Positions 34,525-47,700 of a DNA stretch of 64,000 nucleotides are shown in pieces; positions within the stretch are counted from its first letter, which is position 1; each line of letters starts with the position of its first letter. The translations under genes and the position numbers were made by a program. The stretch is from NCBI GenBank assembly GCA_009103225.1, contig RHPI01002204.1, positions 186,001-250,000 of the forward strand. Reading direction: 5' to 3'. Origin of the DNA: Chlorokybus atmophyticus. Taxonomy: Eukaryota; Streptophyta; Chlorokybophyceae; Chlorokybales; Chlorokybaceae. The notes beneath the pieces are model-generated. The model was given only the letters and a program-made list of their open reading frames with translations, was not told where the DNA came from and did no database searches.

Positions 34525-36417
34525 CTAGTGTGCAAATGTATCAGTACAGCAACCGCGCAAGCATAAGTGCATGCGCACACACTGCATGTTGATACAAGTC
34601 ACAGCCAGTGAAGCAAGAGACTGCACAATCCTGCCTGGCTTGTCCTCAGGAGAGGTTGGCACGGGTGATAGCGCCGGCAGATAGCTGCTGATACTCTCAG
34701 CAAAGGCCTTCTGCCTGAATACACATTACAAGAACTCAACCACACAGAAAAAGAAACAACACTGTCTGGTCCAAAAAACACAACATATGTTGAATGGGCA
34801 CCTTTTCTGAGTGAGTTTTTTGGAGGGTCGATAATACTTGAGGTATCCGTCCCACTGGACTGCTTTGATGCCGGCGCGGCGTGCGATCATCGCCTGCACG
34901 CGGTTGGCAAAGTCCTCATGACACTCGCCCTCTTTGAGCGTCTGTGGCTCCATGTACCACACGTCCGCCACGACCGCCCACGAGGTCATCAGCCTCAGCA
35001 GGTGCCGTGTGAACGACTGCTTACGGCTGTTCCAGAACGCGTCCACAAAAATCTTATTATACTTGATTGCTATCGGGCACACGACCGCACCCAACTCGAA
35101 CGCCCCCTTCTTGAACATGACACAATACTCGTTGTTCACGCACACGCCCTCGGGGAATATTAGCAGCGGGTTGGCTTCGGGGTCGGCGATGTGGCGTTGA
35201 ATCTTGTCCGCAACGGCTCTTCGGTCTTTTGCTTCGCTACGGTTGAACCAGATGCAACCAAGGCTGCTGAGTATGTGGGTTTGCAGCAACCCAACCCACC
35301 CGGGATGCTTCTGCATGATTACCGCGAAGGCCGTCACTTGCTCAAGCAGCACAAAGTCAATCATTGACGTGTGGTTGGCCACAAACACCTGATTTGGCCT
35401 GGGACTAGGACGTGGACCGTGGTATCGGATCACGCCCGTCCACGACGCCACAAACACACCGCACATCAACTCCACCAGCCGCCTCTGTTCAGTGCAAACA
35501 CACGCATGAGGATGCGGCCAACATTGCCAGGGAGTATGTGAGGTGTGTTCCCGCGTTTTGACTTAGAAGATGTGTATATATGTATTGAAAATAAGTCACA
35601 GAGTAAATGACTTAACCTGCTGATAAGTGATTAAGTACATGCATCATTCAATCACCTCAAGACGGTGCTGAAGCTTTGGTGCAATGTCTTTGAGGGCAAA
35701 ATGCGTAGGGAAGAAGGTGATGATGAAGACAACCCATCCGGCCATAAGAAGCAGCAGCCTGCCATGGCAAGTATGTTGTCCAGCAAGCCTTAACGACAGA
35801 CACCCAAAGCATGTAAAATACCCAAAGTGTGTACCTCAAAGGAAACAGGATGCCATAGCGCATGACCACGCCCAACACCCACAAAGGAAACAAGTACCAG
35901 TTCCAGTTCCACGGCTCCGGCGTGTTTGAAGCGAAGCATTTCGTGAACGTGTCCTGCAAACATTGTGACAGTAACATGGTATGACAAATGCTGCCTATGT
36001 GCGTATATATATGTAGGCCTATGCGCCTATGCGCACGCACGCATGCATGCATGCACGCGCAAGTACACATTACTCAAAGTCATCACGCGAGGTACATCAT
36101 GTAAACACTCATGCTTACATCCACAATTGCAGCCACGCCCTCGTTGAGTACAGGAGTGATATCCAGCAACTCGTGCCTGCAAACAGAGACGCACAAACGT
36201 TATCAACACAATGCCCATCACAGTTCAAAAAATCAAGCCATAAAAAGCATCAGCTTCTTGACAATATCATTTCTCTCACTTACAGCGGGATGGCCTTTTC
36301 TCGTGCAGCGGTATCAATCGCGCGTGGCTTCACGCGCGAGCCTGCGAGCTGCTCTTCAAGCGAGCGTGCATACAAGTCGACCTCTGAAGCCGAGTGCGGC
36401 GCAAAGAACGGTCCCTC
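34525..36417 (-). CDS. GPAT9: Glycerol-3-phosphate acyltransferase, GPAT9/GPAT3-4 type (first exon not found)
   Basis: An ER membrane enzyme that acylates glycerol-3-phosphate at sn-1, the first step of glycerolipid and oil synthesis. Exons (minus strand): 36417-36284, 36176-36119, 35953-35835, 35758-35656, 35484-34802, 34714-34525; all phases agree. Visible: a soluble N-terminal part (HELLDITPVLNEGVAAIVD), two hydrophobic segments around YLFPLWVLGVVMRYGILFPL and LLLLMAGWVVFIITFF, acyltransferase motif I NHTSMIDF (catalytic His and Asp), FNRSEAKDR, FPEGVCVNN and the family C-terminal mark DGYLKYYRPS. It closely resembles land-plant GPAT9. The initiating exon lies upstream; an ATG at 36912 on this strand gives the wrong phase with the obvious donor. 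The C-terminal tail is longer than usual. Confidence 0.88.
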
Positions 36418-36910
36418 CTGACTAGAGGGTTTTGCCAAGATTAGTCAATGTTGCTGAAAGAGACATACGCACCACACTGCTTTATGTGATTGTTGGCAAT
36501 GGCTTTCTTTCTGACTGTTGGGTTCCTGACTGGATCGATCTCACCTCCTTTACACACAACTGGTGATATGATAACAGCAATCTGTGGTGCATCCGTGTTT
36601 GCGCGTATGCATTGCATGCATGTAGCATGTTCACACGAGGTGGAACGGAGAGGTGTTGTCAATGTATGATATGGTATGATGCCAACAATGAAGTGATGTG
36701 GGAGAATGCTGCATGCTGACTGGACTACATGCTGAAGTGGTGGTAAGTGCGCTGTTGTGACTGCTGCTTGCTGCAAAGGAACAGCGACAACGACAGCGAC
36801 AGGCAAAACGACAGCAAGCAAGCAGTCAAGTAAGCAGGCCAGCCAGCCAGCCAGCAGAAAAGGCTTCACACCTGCCAGCTCGGCGTGTGACGGCAGGCGG
36901 GTAGAGTGCC

Positions 36911-38876
36911 ATGCTGGCTAGCTGTGTGGGCCGGGCGAACAGGAACACGAAGAAGCAGGCGGGTAAGGACGCAGCTGGGACTACCAACGCCGCCGCCTAC
37001 ACCGCCGCCCGCCTACCATCATCCCGCAGAAGGAATAAGCTCAGAGTAAAGCGAAAGAGAAAATTGGTTGTGTCCCCGTAGGTAAAGCCTGAGCAGGTTG
37101 CGGCGAAGCTGGGACTGGCTCAGGCGGCGGCGATGGAGGACAGAAAGCAGCTGACTGACAGGAGGGTAATGATGGAGCTCCCACCGCCCAGCACTAGCAT
37201 GCTGACCCTGGCGACCACCCTGTCGCCCACCCGCCGGCACGCCAGAGCCATCGTGGAGAGATTTGACGCCCTGTAAGTGCCTGAGCGAAGCATGTAGCAC
37301 GGTTTTGTTTATATGTTCATGATTTATACACCCAATTTGTCCTCCTCAGCTTCTCAGAGCATGAAGTGAATATGTGTGGGTGTATGAAGCTGCTTCGCTC
37401 TTTTGCTTGTCAAGTGAGTCAGCACTTGACAGGCAGAATTTGGCACGCAGTTGAAAGGGTTTGGCTTAGTCAATTGATCTCAAAGTTGTGTAACTGCTGA
37501 GTGCACAGCTGTGTGACTGTCTGGTTTGAGAAACGAGAAGGTTTTGTTATGCTATGAGCGTGCAAGCAAGTGCAGTTGAGTTGATTGCTTGACTTGACGC
37601 CGCATTGACAAGAACAGCATTGCTGTCGAGCGCTTGATTTTTTTTTTTATTCAGAATAAAGTTCTGTTGTACTTTGCTGACTGGTGTGGGTGCTTGCGTG
37701 AGTGCAGTTATGAGCGCCTTATGTACAGCTACAGCACCAATGCCCAACCATGTCAAGTCCCTGCTCAAGACACACATTTGCAAGGTACACCGTGCTATTG
37801 TCCTGCTGGTTTGACACATAATGCATACCTCGCAACAGTCACTCTTTACTGCCTTACACAATGCATCAACAGGTGGAGGAATGCCACGAGCAGTGCGCTT
37901 CGAGCGCAAAACAGGCAACACTTGTGATGATCCAACATCACAACCGAGCACAAGCGGCGCTGATGATGGCCACAACTACTGGTTGACAGAGTTGGATTAT
38001 GAGCTCAATCCCACCCCGCAGCTGCAAATGCGACCTAAGGCACGCAGGAGGCGAGCGAGACGATGGCTGTGCGGGTGTGAAGTAAACAGGCCGGGTGCGT
38101 TGGCATGCAGCTGCACGTGCGTGTTGGTGTTGCGCCGAAGGAAGAGGAGAAGGAGAGGAGTGAGTGTGCACGCAAACAACAACAGTTTATCAGTACAAGA
38201 AGTGGCAAGCAGGCTTCCTATCCAAAGTGAGCAAGCATGGCGAAGCGACAACGCCTCCGCCAACGCCTTCTCACCCTATTTGGAACGCACTTTGCGCCGG
38301 TTGCAAGACAGACGGAAACAACAGAATAGTCACAACACCCACACAACGCCAACAACACCCAAAGCTGCTTCACCGATTTACGTGCCACCCACATCTTCGC
38401 CTGTACAAGAGCCTATATCATCGCCATCAAAGCAAGCCGCCAGCCGCGGCAACCTTATGGAGGACACGCCTTCACCACCACCCCCAGCCAAGCGTGTACA
38501 CTTGGCGAACGTCGGGCACATCTCACCTTCAACAACGTCAACAACAACAACTGTTGGTGCTCAGGCCCTGCACGCCATGCTCGCGACATTGGAGGATGAC
38601 GCAAACGAGGTGTGCGTGATGCTAGGCGCAGAGGAGCAGCAGCAGCAAGGTGGCGTGACCATGCGCAGCCGAAGCCGGCTTCAGAAGCCCGCGTCATCAG
38701 TGCGCGAAGGCATGCAATCGTTGCTGGCGCTGGCAGACAAAAGGGGACGAGAGGGGGAGTCTTTTATCATGACTGGTTCTGAAGAAGGAGATGTTGTGTT
38801 AGCGCCGGCTGCTGCTGCTGCTAGTGGTCAGTGGGTGGGTCGAACGTTCATGATAAACGCATTGCACAGTCACTAG
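36911..38876 (+). CDS. Unrecognised spliced gene, divergent from GPAT9
   Basis: An open first exon starts at ATG 36911 and reads to about 37045. 37082-37272 (VKPEQVAAKLGL... to VERFDAL) and 37350-37413 (FSEHEVNMCGCMKLLRSF) follow with good GT/AG borders, although the first intron would be only 36 nt. A segment at about 37709-37783 joins in phase to a long last exon, 37875 to 38876. That exon has an Arg-rich patch (KARRRRARRW), a Pro/Ser/Thr-rich middle and a helical end (ALHAMLATLEDDANEV). The junction between 37413 and 37709 is not in phase as I drew it, so one exon limit is wrong. No known domain was recognised. Basic and low-complexity regions suggest a nuclear protein. Confidence 0.5.
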
Positions 38877-41045
38877 CATTTATGCACTGGTATCCCGGTG
38901 TAAACTGTTGCAGCTGTGTGATGTGAACACGAGGCATAGTGCTTCATGTGAGAATTGACATTTGATGTACCTTGGGCTTCAGCTGGCTCTGGTTTGGGCA
39001 TGCCGACCAGGCAGCCGCAGTGAGCAGAGCGAGAACACAAGCATGCCGCTAGGGTATGCAATCGTATCACGTGATTGGCTCGCGCGTGGGCATGTGTACA
39101 TATGCACTGAGGATGCACTGAGGATGCACTGAGGATGATGTGGTCTACACAGGCTCTGCACAAACAATCTGCAATGCATGTCGATCATCAACTTGGCCAC
39201 GAGGAGCTACATGCATTAAGGCTGAGTTTCGGAATGTTTAATGCAGCACCTGCATGATCAACGTTCATGATGCATGTATAGTTGAACATGTGAAAGTGAG
39301 CATTGATGTTCAAAAGACAAGGCTTGTGTGCAGGTGACTGCAATTGCCATGCATGTTTACAAGGGGGCAGTAGTGGTAGGGGTAGGGGTAGGGGTCGGTA
39401 GATAGCATGCAGGCGCATGCCTTTGCCCGGTGGTCGAGTTGATGGAATCGTTGTTATGGTTGTGGCATTGCATGTTTACGCAGATCTTGCATGTGGGAGT
39501 TCCCAAGTCAGTCTTTTGTACATATTTATAAATATGCATATGTGATAACAATTTGCAAGCAGAACCCACGCTGCAACTTGCCGCTGTCTATGTTCGTTTT
39601 CAATTTTGAATACTTTAACCTATTCACCTTCCATGTCGCACATTACCTCTTGTATTTTGCACACCTTGCTCGATTGCTTGCTTGATTTTGGTGACAATAT
39701 GATGCGCAAATACAACATTTATCATAAAGGTATTGATCACGTTTATCATAGCACAACAAGCCGTCAATGTGCAGATCGGATCAATTAACTTTGATGAGCT
39801 CGCCATGTATATAAGCACAATTAATACTACATAGCATGACACATGTTGTAATACACGAGACATGTAGCAACGTGCGTGATGTTTTGTGTTGAGCATCGAG
39901 TGCCTTTGGAGTTCTTTGCCCTTACCTTGCATCATTACGCTAAGCTCAGTGCTTATGCTTTCAACGCGGGCAATCTTTTCCTTTACCAGCAACCTAGGGG
40001 CCCTAGGCTGGCGAAAGCTGGCACGGCAACTCTAAATGTTATGGATTTGGATTACGAAAAGCGGCACTTTCGTTGAGAGATTCACCTCGGCCTCAGCTGC
40101 TGGTTCTGTTTGTCGTCTAGCGCTGAGCGCCGGGGCTTTACACCGGCAGCAGGGCTTGTTGGCCGGTCTTCCTTTCCGGTCTTATCGGTGCGGCCCATTT
40201 AGCGCCACTCAGAGCCACGTACGTCCGCGTCGTGATCGGCATGCAGCGGCAGGCCTGTGGCCGGCGCGCCGCCGGCCCCTCCCGCCTCTACAGTCTAGAC
40301 CGCCGTCACATTGCAGGCATGCAGCCCCGCCACAACCGCCGATCCCTGCACCGACCCTCTAACCAAGAACATTCACCCCATGCACTAACCCTACTGTAGT
40401 CACTTGTAACTGGAAAGTGCTTGCGGCTTGATTCAACCAAACGCGGTTAGCCCAATTTCATAGTATGATTCGTGCTGGTTCGCGGTTAGCGGGTGTAGGG
40501 TTTTGACCGCTCTGGGTTCTGCAAAATCCTGCACTGCAGCGTTTGTTGGGTTGGCGGGGCGTTGTGGGCCTCGTTGCCGGCTGCCTCGGTCGCGCGCGGG
40601 GGGGCGGGCGGAGCGCGGGGTGCTTCGGCTGCTTCGGCGCGGCGCAGACTCGCACGGTTCCGCGCGGACGGGCATCCGGTCCGATGATGCCCGCCTCCGC
40701 GAGGCGCCCTTCGCGTCCACGGCGGCGTGGAGGACCCTCTCACCGCCGCCATAGCTGGCGATATGGCAGCGGTCTTCCACGGAACCTGCTAGACACACCA
40801 CCTCACCGCCGCGGTAGTTGCGTAGGCGGCGGCGACGGCCTGGGCGGCGATGTTGCTGCGGGCATAGTTGTCGTGCCTAGCCAGCTGCCGCCGGCTGCGC
40901 TCAGCGCAAGCCGCTCCGATCCGCCCGACGTCGGCGGCGTAGCTTGTGTCTCTGGCCTGGGGAGGAGGTTGTAGCCTTTGTGAGGCTTTGCGCCGCACAG
41001 CGTCGGACAGGTTCTAGTGGGCGGTTGGCAGGCGTTGCGGCTACT
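38877..41045. other. Intergenic, GC-rich towards 41 kb
   Basis: 38880-40000 is AT-rich and has three tandem GAGGATGCACT units at about 39108-39140. 40040-41045 is GC-rich with overlapping open frames on both strands, probably only compositional. It includes the upstream region of the ZF-HD gene that starts at 41046. No further gene is supported. Confidence 0.45.
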
Positions 41046-43669
41046 ATGGTCAGCGACGGTGATGCCGCCGCCGCTTTGCCCGTCCCTGCAGCTGTCGTTT
41101 CCACCATTAAGCAGGCCTCCACATCCAGCCTGGTAAGCACACGACGCAGTGCCAACTACTGACTTCCACACTGGTTTGGTAAGCTTTTGCGGGTACGAGT
41201 GGTGCATCATTTGGGGTCTTTCATGCATGTGCCCCGTTGGACGTCTAGCTTAATCAGTAGTTTGCACGCTAGGTAGCAGTTGTCTTCAGACTCCAGGACT
41301 TGCTCAAAGCCATTGGAATTTGAGGCAGCTTGTCTGCGTTGTAGCATGTCAGCGTTTCACGCTAGTGGGTGGCGTCTCCAGCAGGAAGGAAGCCGTGTGT
41401 AGTTAAACGTGTAAGCCAATACACAGTCAACGGCAGATCAGCTGGTGGCGTTGAGTGCTTCCGTCTGCACTTGACATATCTGTGCTGACCGTGATGCATG
41501 TGCAGGATGGATCTGCATCTACCCAACCGGTCGTGCAGTATTTGGAGTGCATGCGAAACTTGAGCTCAGGAACGCCTGGACCAGCTTGCCACGATGGCTG
41601 TCAGGAGTTTACTGCAGCTGATGACCCACTCCTTTGCAGTATTTGTGGATGCAAGCGTGCATTCCACAAGCGCATAGTGGCTCCCTGCAATGCAAGCGCC
41701 CTGCCTGCTGTGCCGCACACTTTGGAAGAGGCTACTGCATTGCTGAGGAAACTCAATGAGGGACTTGAGCACAGGGATCAAGCTGAGCTACATGCGCTGC
41801 GCCTGATCTATGCTGCGGCACATGAAGGCAGCAGCAAGTAAGCGTATCTCTAGATCGGTCCTCGCATCTGGCGTGTTTTTCAGCAGCACATTGCTGCCAC
41901 TACCACTGATGCACAAAAGGGGACGCTGTATTGGTACTGACTCGAATGTGTTCTAGCAGGCAATCGTGCAGGCACTGTACTACAGTTGTTGCACACTGCA
42001 CAATGCAGAACTCATTGCTTCGAGCAAGGCTGGGGGCGGCAGCTGGGCCTGCTGCTCCTGTTGTTCAAGTGGATGGGCCTGAGCCAGCAAGGGCAAACAA
42101 GCGCGCCACATCTGCGGGTCCTGCCGGGGAAACCACCAGTGATGAGGCCGACACCAGGCAGGTGCCACTGCAACGGCCAAACAAGAAACAGAAGCGAGAT
42201 AAACCAGCAGCAAATAACCCGACTCCTGAGAAGTCCTTGGACGATGCTGATAGAGCCAATGGTGCTGCTGACCTGCCTTTTCCTTCACCACGCATTGGAA
42301 GTACACCATCCAGGAATGGCAACTCCCCTCACATACAGATCGCACAGCCAAACTCGCAGTCATATCCGGGCCCAGCATCTGTCCATGTCAGCCAAAATGG
42401 GTCGCCAGATAGCAGCATGGCAGCAGCACCGCCCCACCCTTCAGCCAGACCACCTACTCCTGTTTATATGCACAGTAGGCCTGTGAAGATGGAGAATGGA
42501 AACGTTCCTTCATCAACTGACGTGGCCATGGGCTATGTGCCGTCTGTTGGAGGCCCTCACGATGTGGCCATGGGGTTTGTTCCCTCCTACGAGATGTATA
42601 CCGGGTTTGCAGGCGGCCAGACAGACTACACGACTGCCACTGATGTCATGTACGGCCCCAATTCGGGTGTCGAGCCACCGTTTGCTATCATGGCAGGCGC
42701 AAGCAGTGAACAGAACGGGTCGCAAGGCAAGGGAGGGTCTCAGCGCATTACTTTGCCTGGCATGCGAGGCACTGCTGAGCAGCTGACTTGCTGTCCTCGC
42801 CATGAAGTCTCCTGCGATGTGTACCATGTTACCTGCGGCAATAAAACTGGGCAGCTTCACCTGTCTGAGGAGCAAGCTGCAATCATTTGCAACTGCGAAA
42901 CCTGCAAACGTAAGTGCTGTGTTGTGTAGTTTGCGTGTCGGCGTTCCATTTAGAGTCACTGCCATGCCAGACTCGTGGCATGAGTAGCGCTAAGGGACGC
43001 CTAGATTAGGCTTGCCATTGCGGCACATCATCGTTCAAGCCTAGCCATATATGCTTCTGCTTGTCTGGGAATGCGCTGAACATCACAAGGATGCTGTTAG
43101 TTTTCATCATTTCTTTTTTGGTTGGCATGCAGTCCTATACGCGCGTACTAACCTGCTGCCGTCGTGCAGAGTGGCCAAGCTATGAATGGTCGCCAAGGTT
43201 CTTCCCGTGTCATGCCCAGTTCAACAGCGTCGGTGGTTGGAAGGACATGATCAAGGTGCCTGGGACTGACGGGCGGAGGCTCCCGCTTGCGACTGCTCTA
43301 AAAGGGAAGACAGTGCGGTTGAAGCCCCAGATGCGGATGCCCATCGGCCGACATTTGGATCGTTGGTTGCAATGCACAGCTTGCGGCAAGTGGCGCAAGT
43401 TCGAGCGCAAGAATGTCAGGGGCAGGCGAGCCTACCACTACGCCTGCATGGACCCCAACTGGACCTGCGCCCAGCATGTGGATCCCAAGTCCAACAACTG
43501 CGCCATCAAGCAGGAGCTCCCATCAGAAGAGGTGTTTTCGTCAATGGAGCCCGGTTGCAAAGACTGCAAGTCAGGCTGCAACGAGTGCATGGATTGTCCT
43601 GGCTGCCCCGACTGCTGCGTGCATGGCTGCGACTGCAGCCACTGCAGGACAGCACCAGGGTTGGCGTGA
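41046..43669 (+). CDS. Multi-zinc-finger regulator: ZF-HD dimerisation domain + SAND/ULT-like + CW-type finger
   Basis: Four exons in phase: 41046-41132, 41506-41837, 41960-42909, 43170-43669, giving about 622 residues. Near residues 37-88 is a ZF-HD dimerisation zinc finger (VVQYLECMRNL, CHDGCQEF, CSICGCKRAFHK), a plant-type domain normally followed by a homeodomain or alone in MIF peptides. No homeodomain is present. The middle is Pro/Gln/Ser-rich with a basic patch (PNKKQKRDKP). Residues about 430-510 resemble the SAND-like domain of ULTRAPETALA (GQL...IICNCETCK...FFPCHAQF...GGWKDMIKV). Residues about 520-560 form a CW-type finger (RWLQCTACGKWRKFE...WTC), a histone H3K4-methyl reader in other proteins. 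The C terminus is very Cys-rich (575-622). Probably a chromatin-linked transcription factor. The function is inferred. Confidence 0.8.
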
Positions 43670-44717
43670 TGTAACATGTAGGACTGACTGCTGGTGCTGA
43701 AGGCTTGTATGTTGGAGTTGACTATGTATATATGTTTGCACTCATTCTGGCAGAGTGCGATGTACCTTATTGGGCGAGTAGACTTTGTGGCTGTCCCGCT
43801 GCTGGTGTTGGGCACTGTACAGCTGTTGACAGCTTGGGGTGAGACTTGACAAGCGGTGCCATGTTGTATGCGCATGGGCACTTTGGTAGTTGTGATTTAG
43901 TAACTGGCTTGTGCTGGGGCATGTACAAGGCGAGTGGTAGTCTTTTATATCATTCATCAGTCAGTACCCCCAAGTGCATGGTACACTCAAAGATTGGCAC
44001 ATCATGGATTGCTTGGGCGCATCATGGTTTTGCCCATGCCCTGTGCTGCAAATCCTACAGTACACCAGACCACTGCACTTCATGTGTTGCACTGGTTGCT
44101 GACATGGCAGTCTGTGGCGGTGCTTGCAGTTCACTTAGTAGCCCATGTAGCTTCGCATTCATTTACAATGCCAGGTTGTGTTGTGACCGTTGGTGCTGCT
44201 GCCAATGGGCTGCTAAGCAGGTGGCGCTGCTGCAGGTAATCATGACTGCAACATGTGCATGCATGACTAACAGGGCGGCGTAGATGTAGGTGTAGGAGTG
44301 GAGTAGTGGTCATGTATGTAGCAAGGAGGTGAGTATGTTTTGCAGAGTGTTGCATGCGTGGTGTGGTATGAATGGGCATACCCCTCTGGCATTTTCTGTA
44401 TATAGCAGCCCCAGGGATATTCCATAGCCAGAACACCACACTGTGTCGCATGCCACAACCCCTCATTACATTCAATTACATTCAATGTAGCCTAATCAAC
44501 GCGGAACCTTGTCATTGTCTGACACACATATTGAGAGAGGTATTCAACCACAGCAATAACCACTCACCCACATACACAGCCTGCAACAAGCACAATACTC
44601 ACTGTTAGCTCTGCACGTGCGTGGCACCAGCATAATACCAACACTACGAACACTTCACAACCACCAAGCATAACCTTTCAACACCAAGCTGCAGCCCAAA
44701 ACTAAACTACACAACCC
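43670..44717. other. Intergenic between convergent genes
   Basis: The 3' flanks of the ZF-HD gene (plus) and the rhodanese gene (minus). Only short open frames, none recognised. A GTAGATGTAGGTGTAGG-type short repeat lies near 44281. Confidence 0.5.
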
Positions 44718-47700
44718 TCAGGCTGCTTGAGACACAAGTCCCTGCTGCTCGTTCCCCGCTGTTCCAACCCTTAGCTCTGCTGTTTCAAGCTGTTGTGCCA
44801 CGGCCACACGTTTCTCTTTCAACCGTTGGCGCCATCGCTGCCGTCGGATCGCCTGCGCACTAGTGCCTGGCGTGTTGTGTTCTTGTTCTTGTTCCCCTCC
44901 GTTGCTGCTGCGAATGCCGCTGTTGCTGTACACGTGCCAGCGGTCAAAGTAGCGCCCCATCGCACCCATCGGACGAAGCCGCGAGGCTCCCAAACACACC
45001 GGCCCACAACAGCCGCGCAGAAGCTCCGCACAATCATCGCACATGCTACACGCAGAAAGAGAAGGGTGATCAGAAGATGCAACACATCGTCGTACAAGTG
45101 GCATGTACGCAAGGACTGTGGTGTCAGGAGCCAAACAAGCCACCACAGACAATCATGATGACTTCTTGAATTCAGTATCGACACCTAGTGGTGGATAAAA
45201 GTAGTGCCCAAGTGACATCAACTACTGACCAACACGCAGAGTGAATGAATCTTCACATTGCAATGACAAGAGTGTACGCCCTCAACAACCAACAAGCGCA
45301 CAGGGATGAAGGTTATACAAAGTCTGAGCAAATGATCAGCATTCCCACAAATCACTCGCAGTGCTTGTACATGAGAAAAGTCCGCTGATGGTGACCAACA
45401 CAATCATGCGTTGTAATGACACGTACGAACACCAACACACGAAAGCATACGCACACGCAAAATGCAGCCATGCAATGTAGTAACTCACAGGAAGTGGTCA
45501 TTGCAGTCAATATTGGCGCAGTTCCGGTGCAGAGGCTCCACCGTCACACCGCAATCGCGACATCTGGCTATGCTTTCTGTGGCCGCGGTCGATATCTCCG
45601 CCGCCGTGGATGCCGACAGGTCGGACGGCGCGAGGGCGAGCCTTTCGTCGAACACGTAAAGGTGCCCACGCCACAAGTGATCGTCACCTTTGCCGCCACC
45701 CACCTCTTTGAGGTAGTTGGCAACCCCGCCCTCGAGCGTGTACACATGCTTGAACCCCTTTGATCTGAACAAGTGTGAGAGTGTTACACAAATGTTCTCT
45801 CCTGTTACATGAACACACGTATGTGTGTGCGCACATGTGCATGTGTGCGTGTGCATGTGGGTTGCAGTGACTGCTTTGTTATACCTGAGGACAGTGGAGT
45901 AGATGTCGCATCGGATGCCGCCCGTGCAGTACATCATCACCTCCGTGTTATCCTTGTCCACGTCACGCAACCACGCATCCTCGCCCTGCTTGGGCATGCA
46001 ACGTCAGTCAGCAAGCACACCTGTCTCGACGATGGACATGCATGAAGTTGATGTGGGTATCATCAACCTGGGTGATTATGTGCGCGTGTTCCCGCGTGTG
46101 AGTTTGGGTAAGCAGCAGACGGACTTGGAATCGTTATGCCAAACCCTCACCTCAGTAGATCCTGAGACGTCCGTGTCCTTGAAGTACTCCACCGATGGCC
46201 TCGCGGCACCCTTGAAATGCCCCACATCCCACTCATAGTCTACCGAAACGCATACACCAACATGAGCGACTACAGCCTCATTGATAACAATTGCACACAC
46301 TAAGCCCTTGGAACTCCTGTGTTTCCATCAGCACGCATGCACCACGCAAGCGTACCATTGCGCACATCGAGGAGGACCACCTTGGGCTTGACATTGCTGC
46401 TTTGGTTCTGGTGGTGGTAGAAATGGTTGTTAGTGTTGTTGTTGTTGTTGTTGTTGTGATTGTGGTTGTTGGCTTCTGCCATGTTGTTGGTGCCAGTGAT
46501 GGCATCCCTAAGCTTGTCTCGCCACTCGTGGGGCGACAGCGGATGCGCGCGCTTGCTGGGATCCGTCACTGGGAGATAAGCTGTGCCGCCTGCTACATGA
46601 CCGCAACAACAACCCAACACATTAGCATACGCAGCCGACACACACATGAGCAAATCATGGCAATCTTATTGCAAGCACTACGCACACTGGCGCATGCATA
46701 TGCAGAGGTGCATATATGCGAGTCTGAGTGCGTGCACCCGCGCTTGTGACTGTGTACTCGTGCCATATGCGCGTGCACATACCTGAGCCAGTGCCTGTAC
46801 AAATGCATGTGCATGCGCATGCGCATGTGTGCTTGTGTACTGATGAAGGTAACATGTGCGTGTATACTGGTAACAGTTGCGTGTGTACTGATAACAGTTA
46901 ATGTAGCAAACACGTAACCAGATTCTTGTGTGAACAGAATCTTGAAGCAAAAAGTACAAAAGCGAGTGAGAGAGAGAGAGACACCTGCAAGCGACACGAG
47001 TTGGGCGCGGTACTTGAGCTTGAGTCTTGGGAAAGGGTGTCTGTTGGGATCTCTTGCGGGCGCAACCAGCGGCCTCGTCTCCACAAAGGGTCCCCTCGTC
47101 TTCACCCACTCCGCGTATGCCACAGCATCACGATACCGCCCACTCAACTGACATGGGTGAAAAAAGATGCTAAGGATTGATTTGTGGTTGATCGGCACTG
47201 CGAGTGCAACATGGTGTGCATGCATGCACATGCCTGTGCGCATGTGCGCGTGCGCGTGTGATGCGTGTACCTGTGCGTTGATGCCTTGGTCATTGATGTA
47301 GATGCGCCCGCGCAAATCACGATCCTGCTTACAGCATCGTTCAGTTACATATACTGCTGCACAAACACTGGCGAATTGCATACACCTAAACATCACAAGT
47401 CCGATGTTGATCTTTGTCATGGCAATTGCTTCGTAAAGCAAGAGGCGTGCTTTTTGTACAGATGTAGTGTCCAACACAACGAAAGAGACTGCGCACCTTG
47501 ACGAACTCCTTGTGGGCGGCCACCTCGCCATGCGGGTCAGGGACGTCCGCGAGGGTGTAGAAGTTGACCACCGTCATAGGGTTGTCATTCAAAGTTTTGT
47601 CATCGCCATCAAGCGCAGAAGCTGCCTCCTCTGCCGCCGGCGACAACGGCGCTGACACTATGGCGGAGACGATGGAAGCGGCGGCAAAGCAGGAAGGCGC

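Noticed and set aside
36870-36912. First exon of GPAT9 at ATG 36912 (minus)
   Set aside because: The obvious donor gives phase 2, while the next exon needs phase 0.
39361-39400. GGTAGGGGTAGGGGTAGGGG as an interstitial telomere
   Set aside because: Only three or so imperfect units, and the plant-type TTTAGGG repeat is not matched.
40433-41155. Overlapping GC-rich ORFs on both strands before the ZF-HD gene
   Set aside because: Composition alone explains them. No family is recognised, and the region overlaps the first exon and promoter of the ZF-HD gene.
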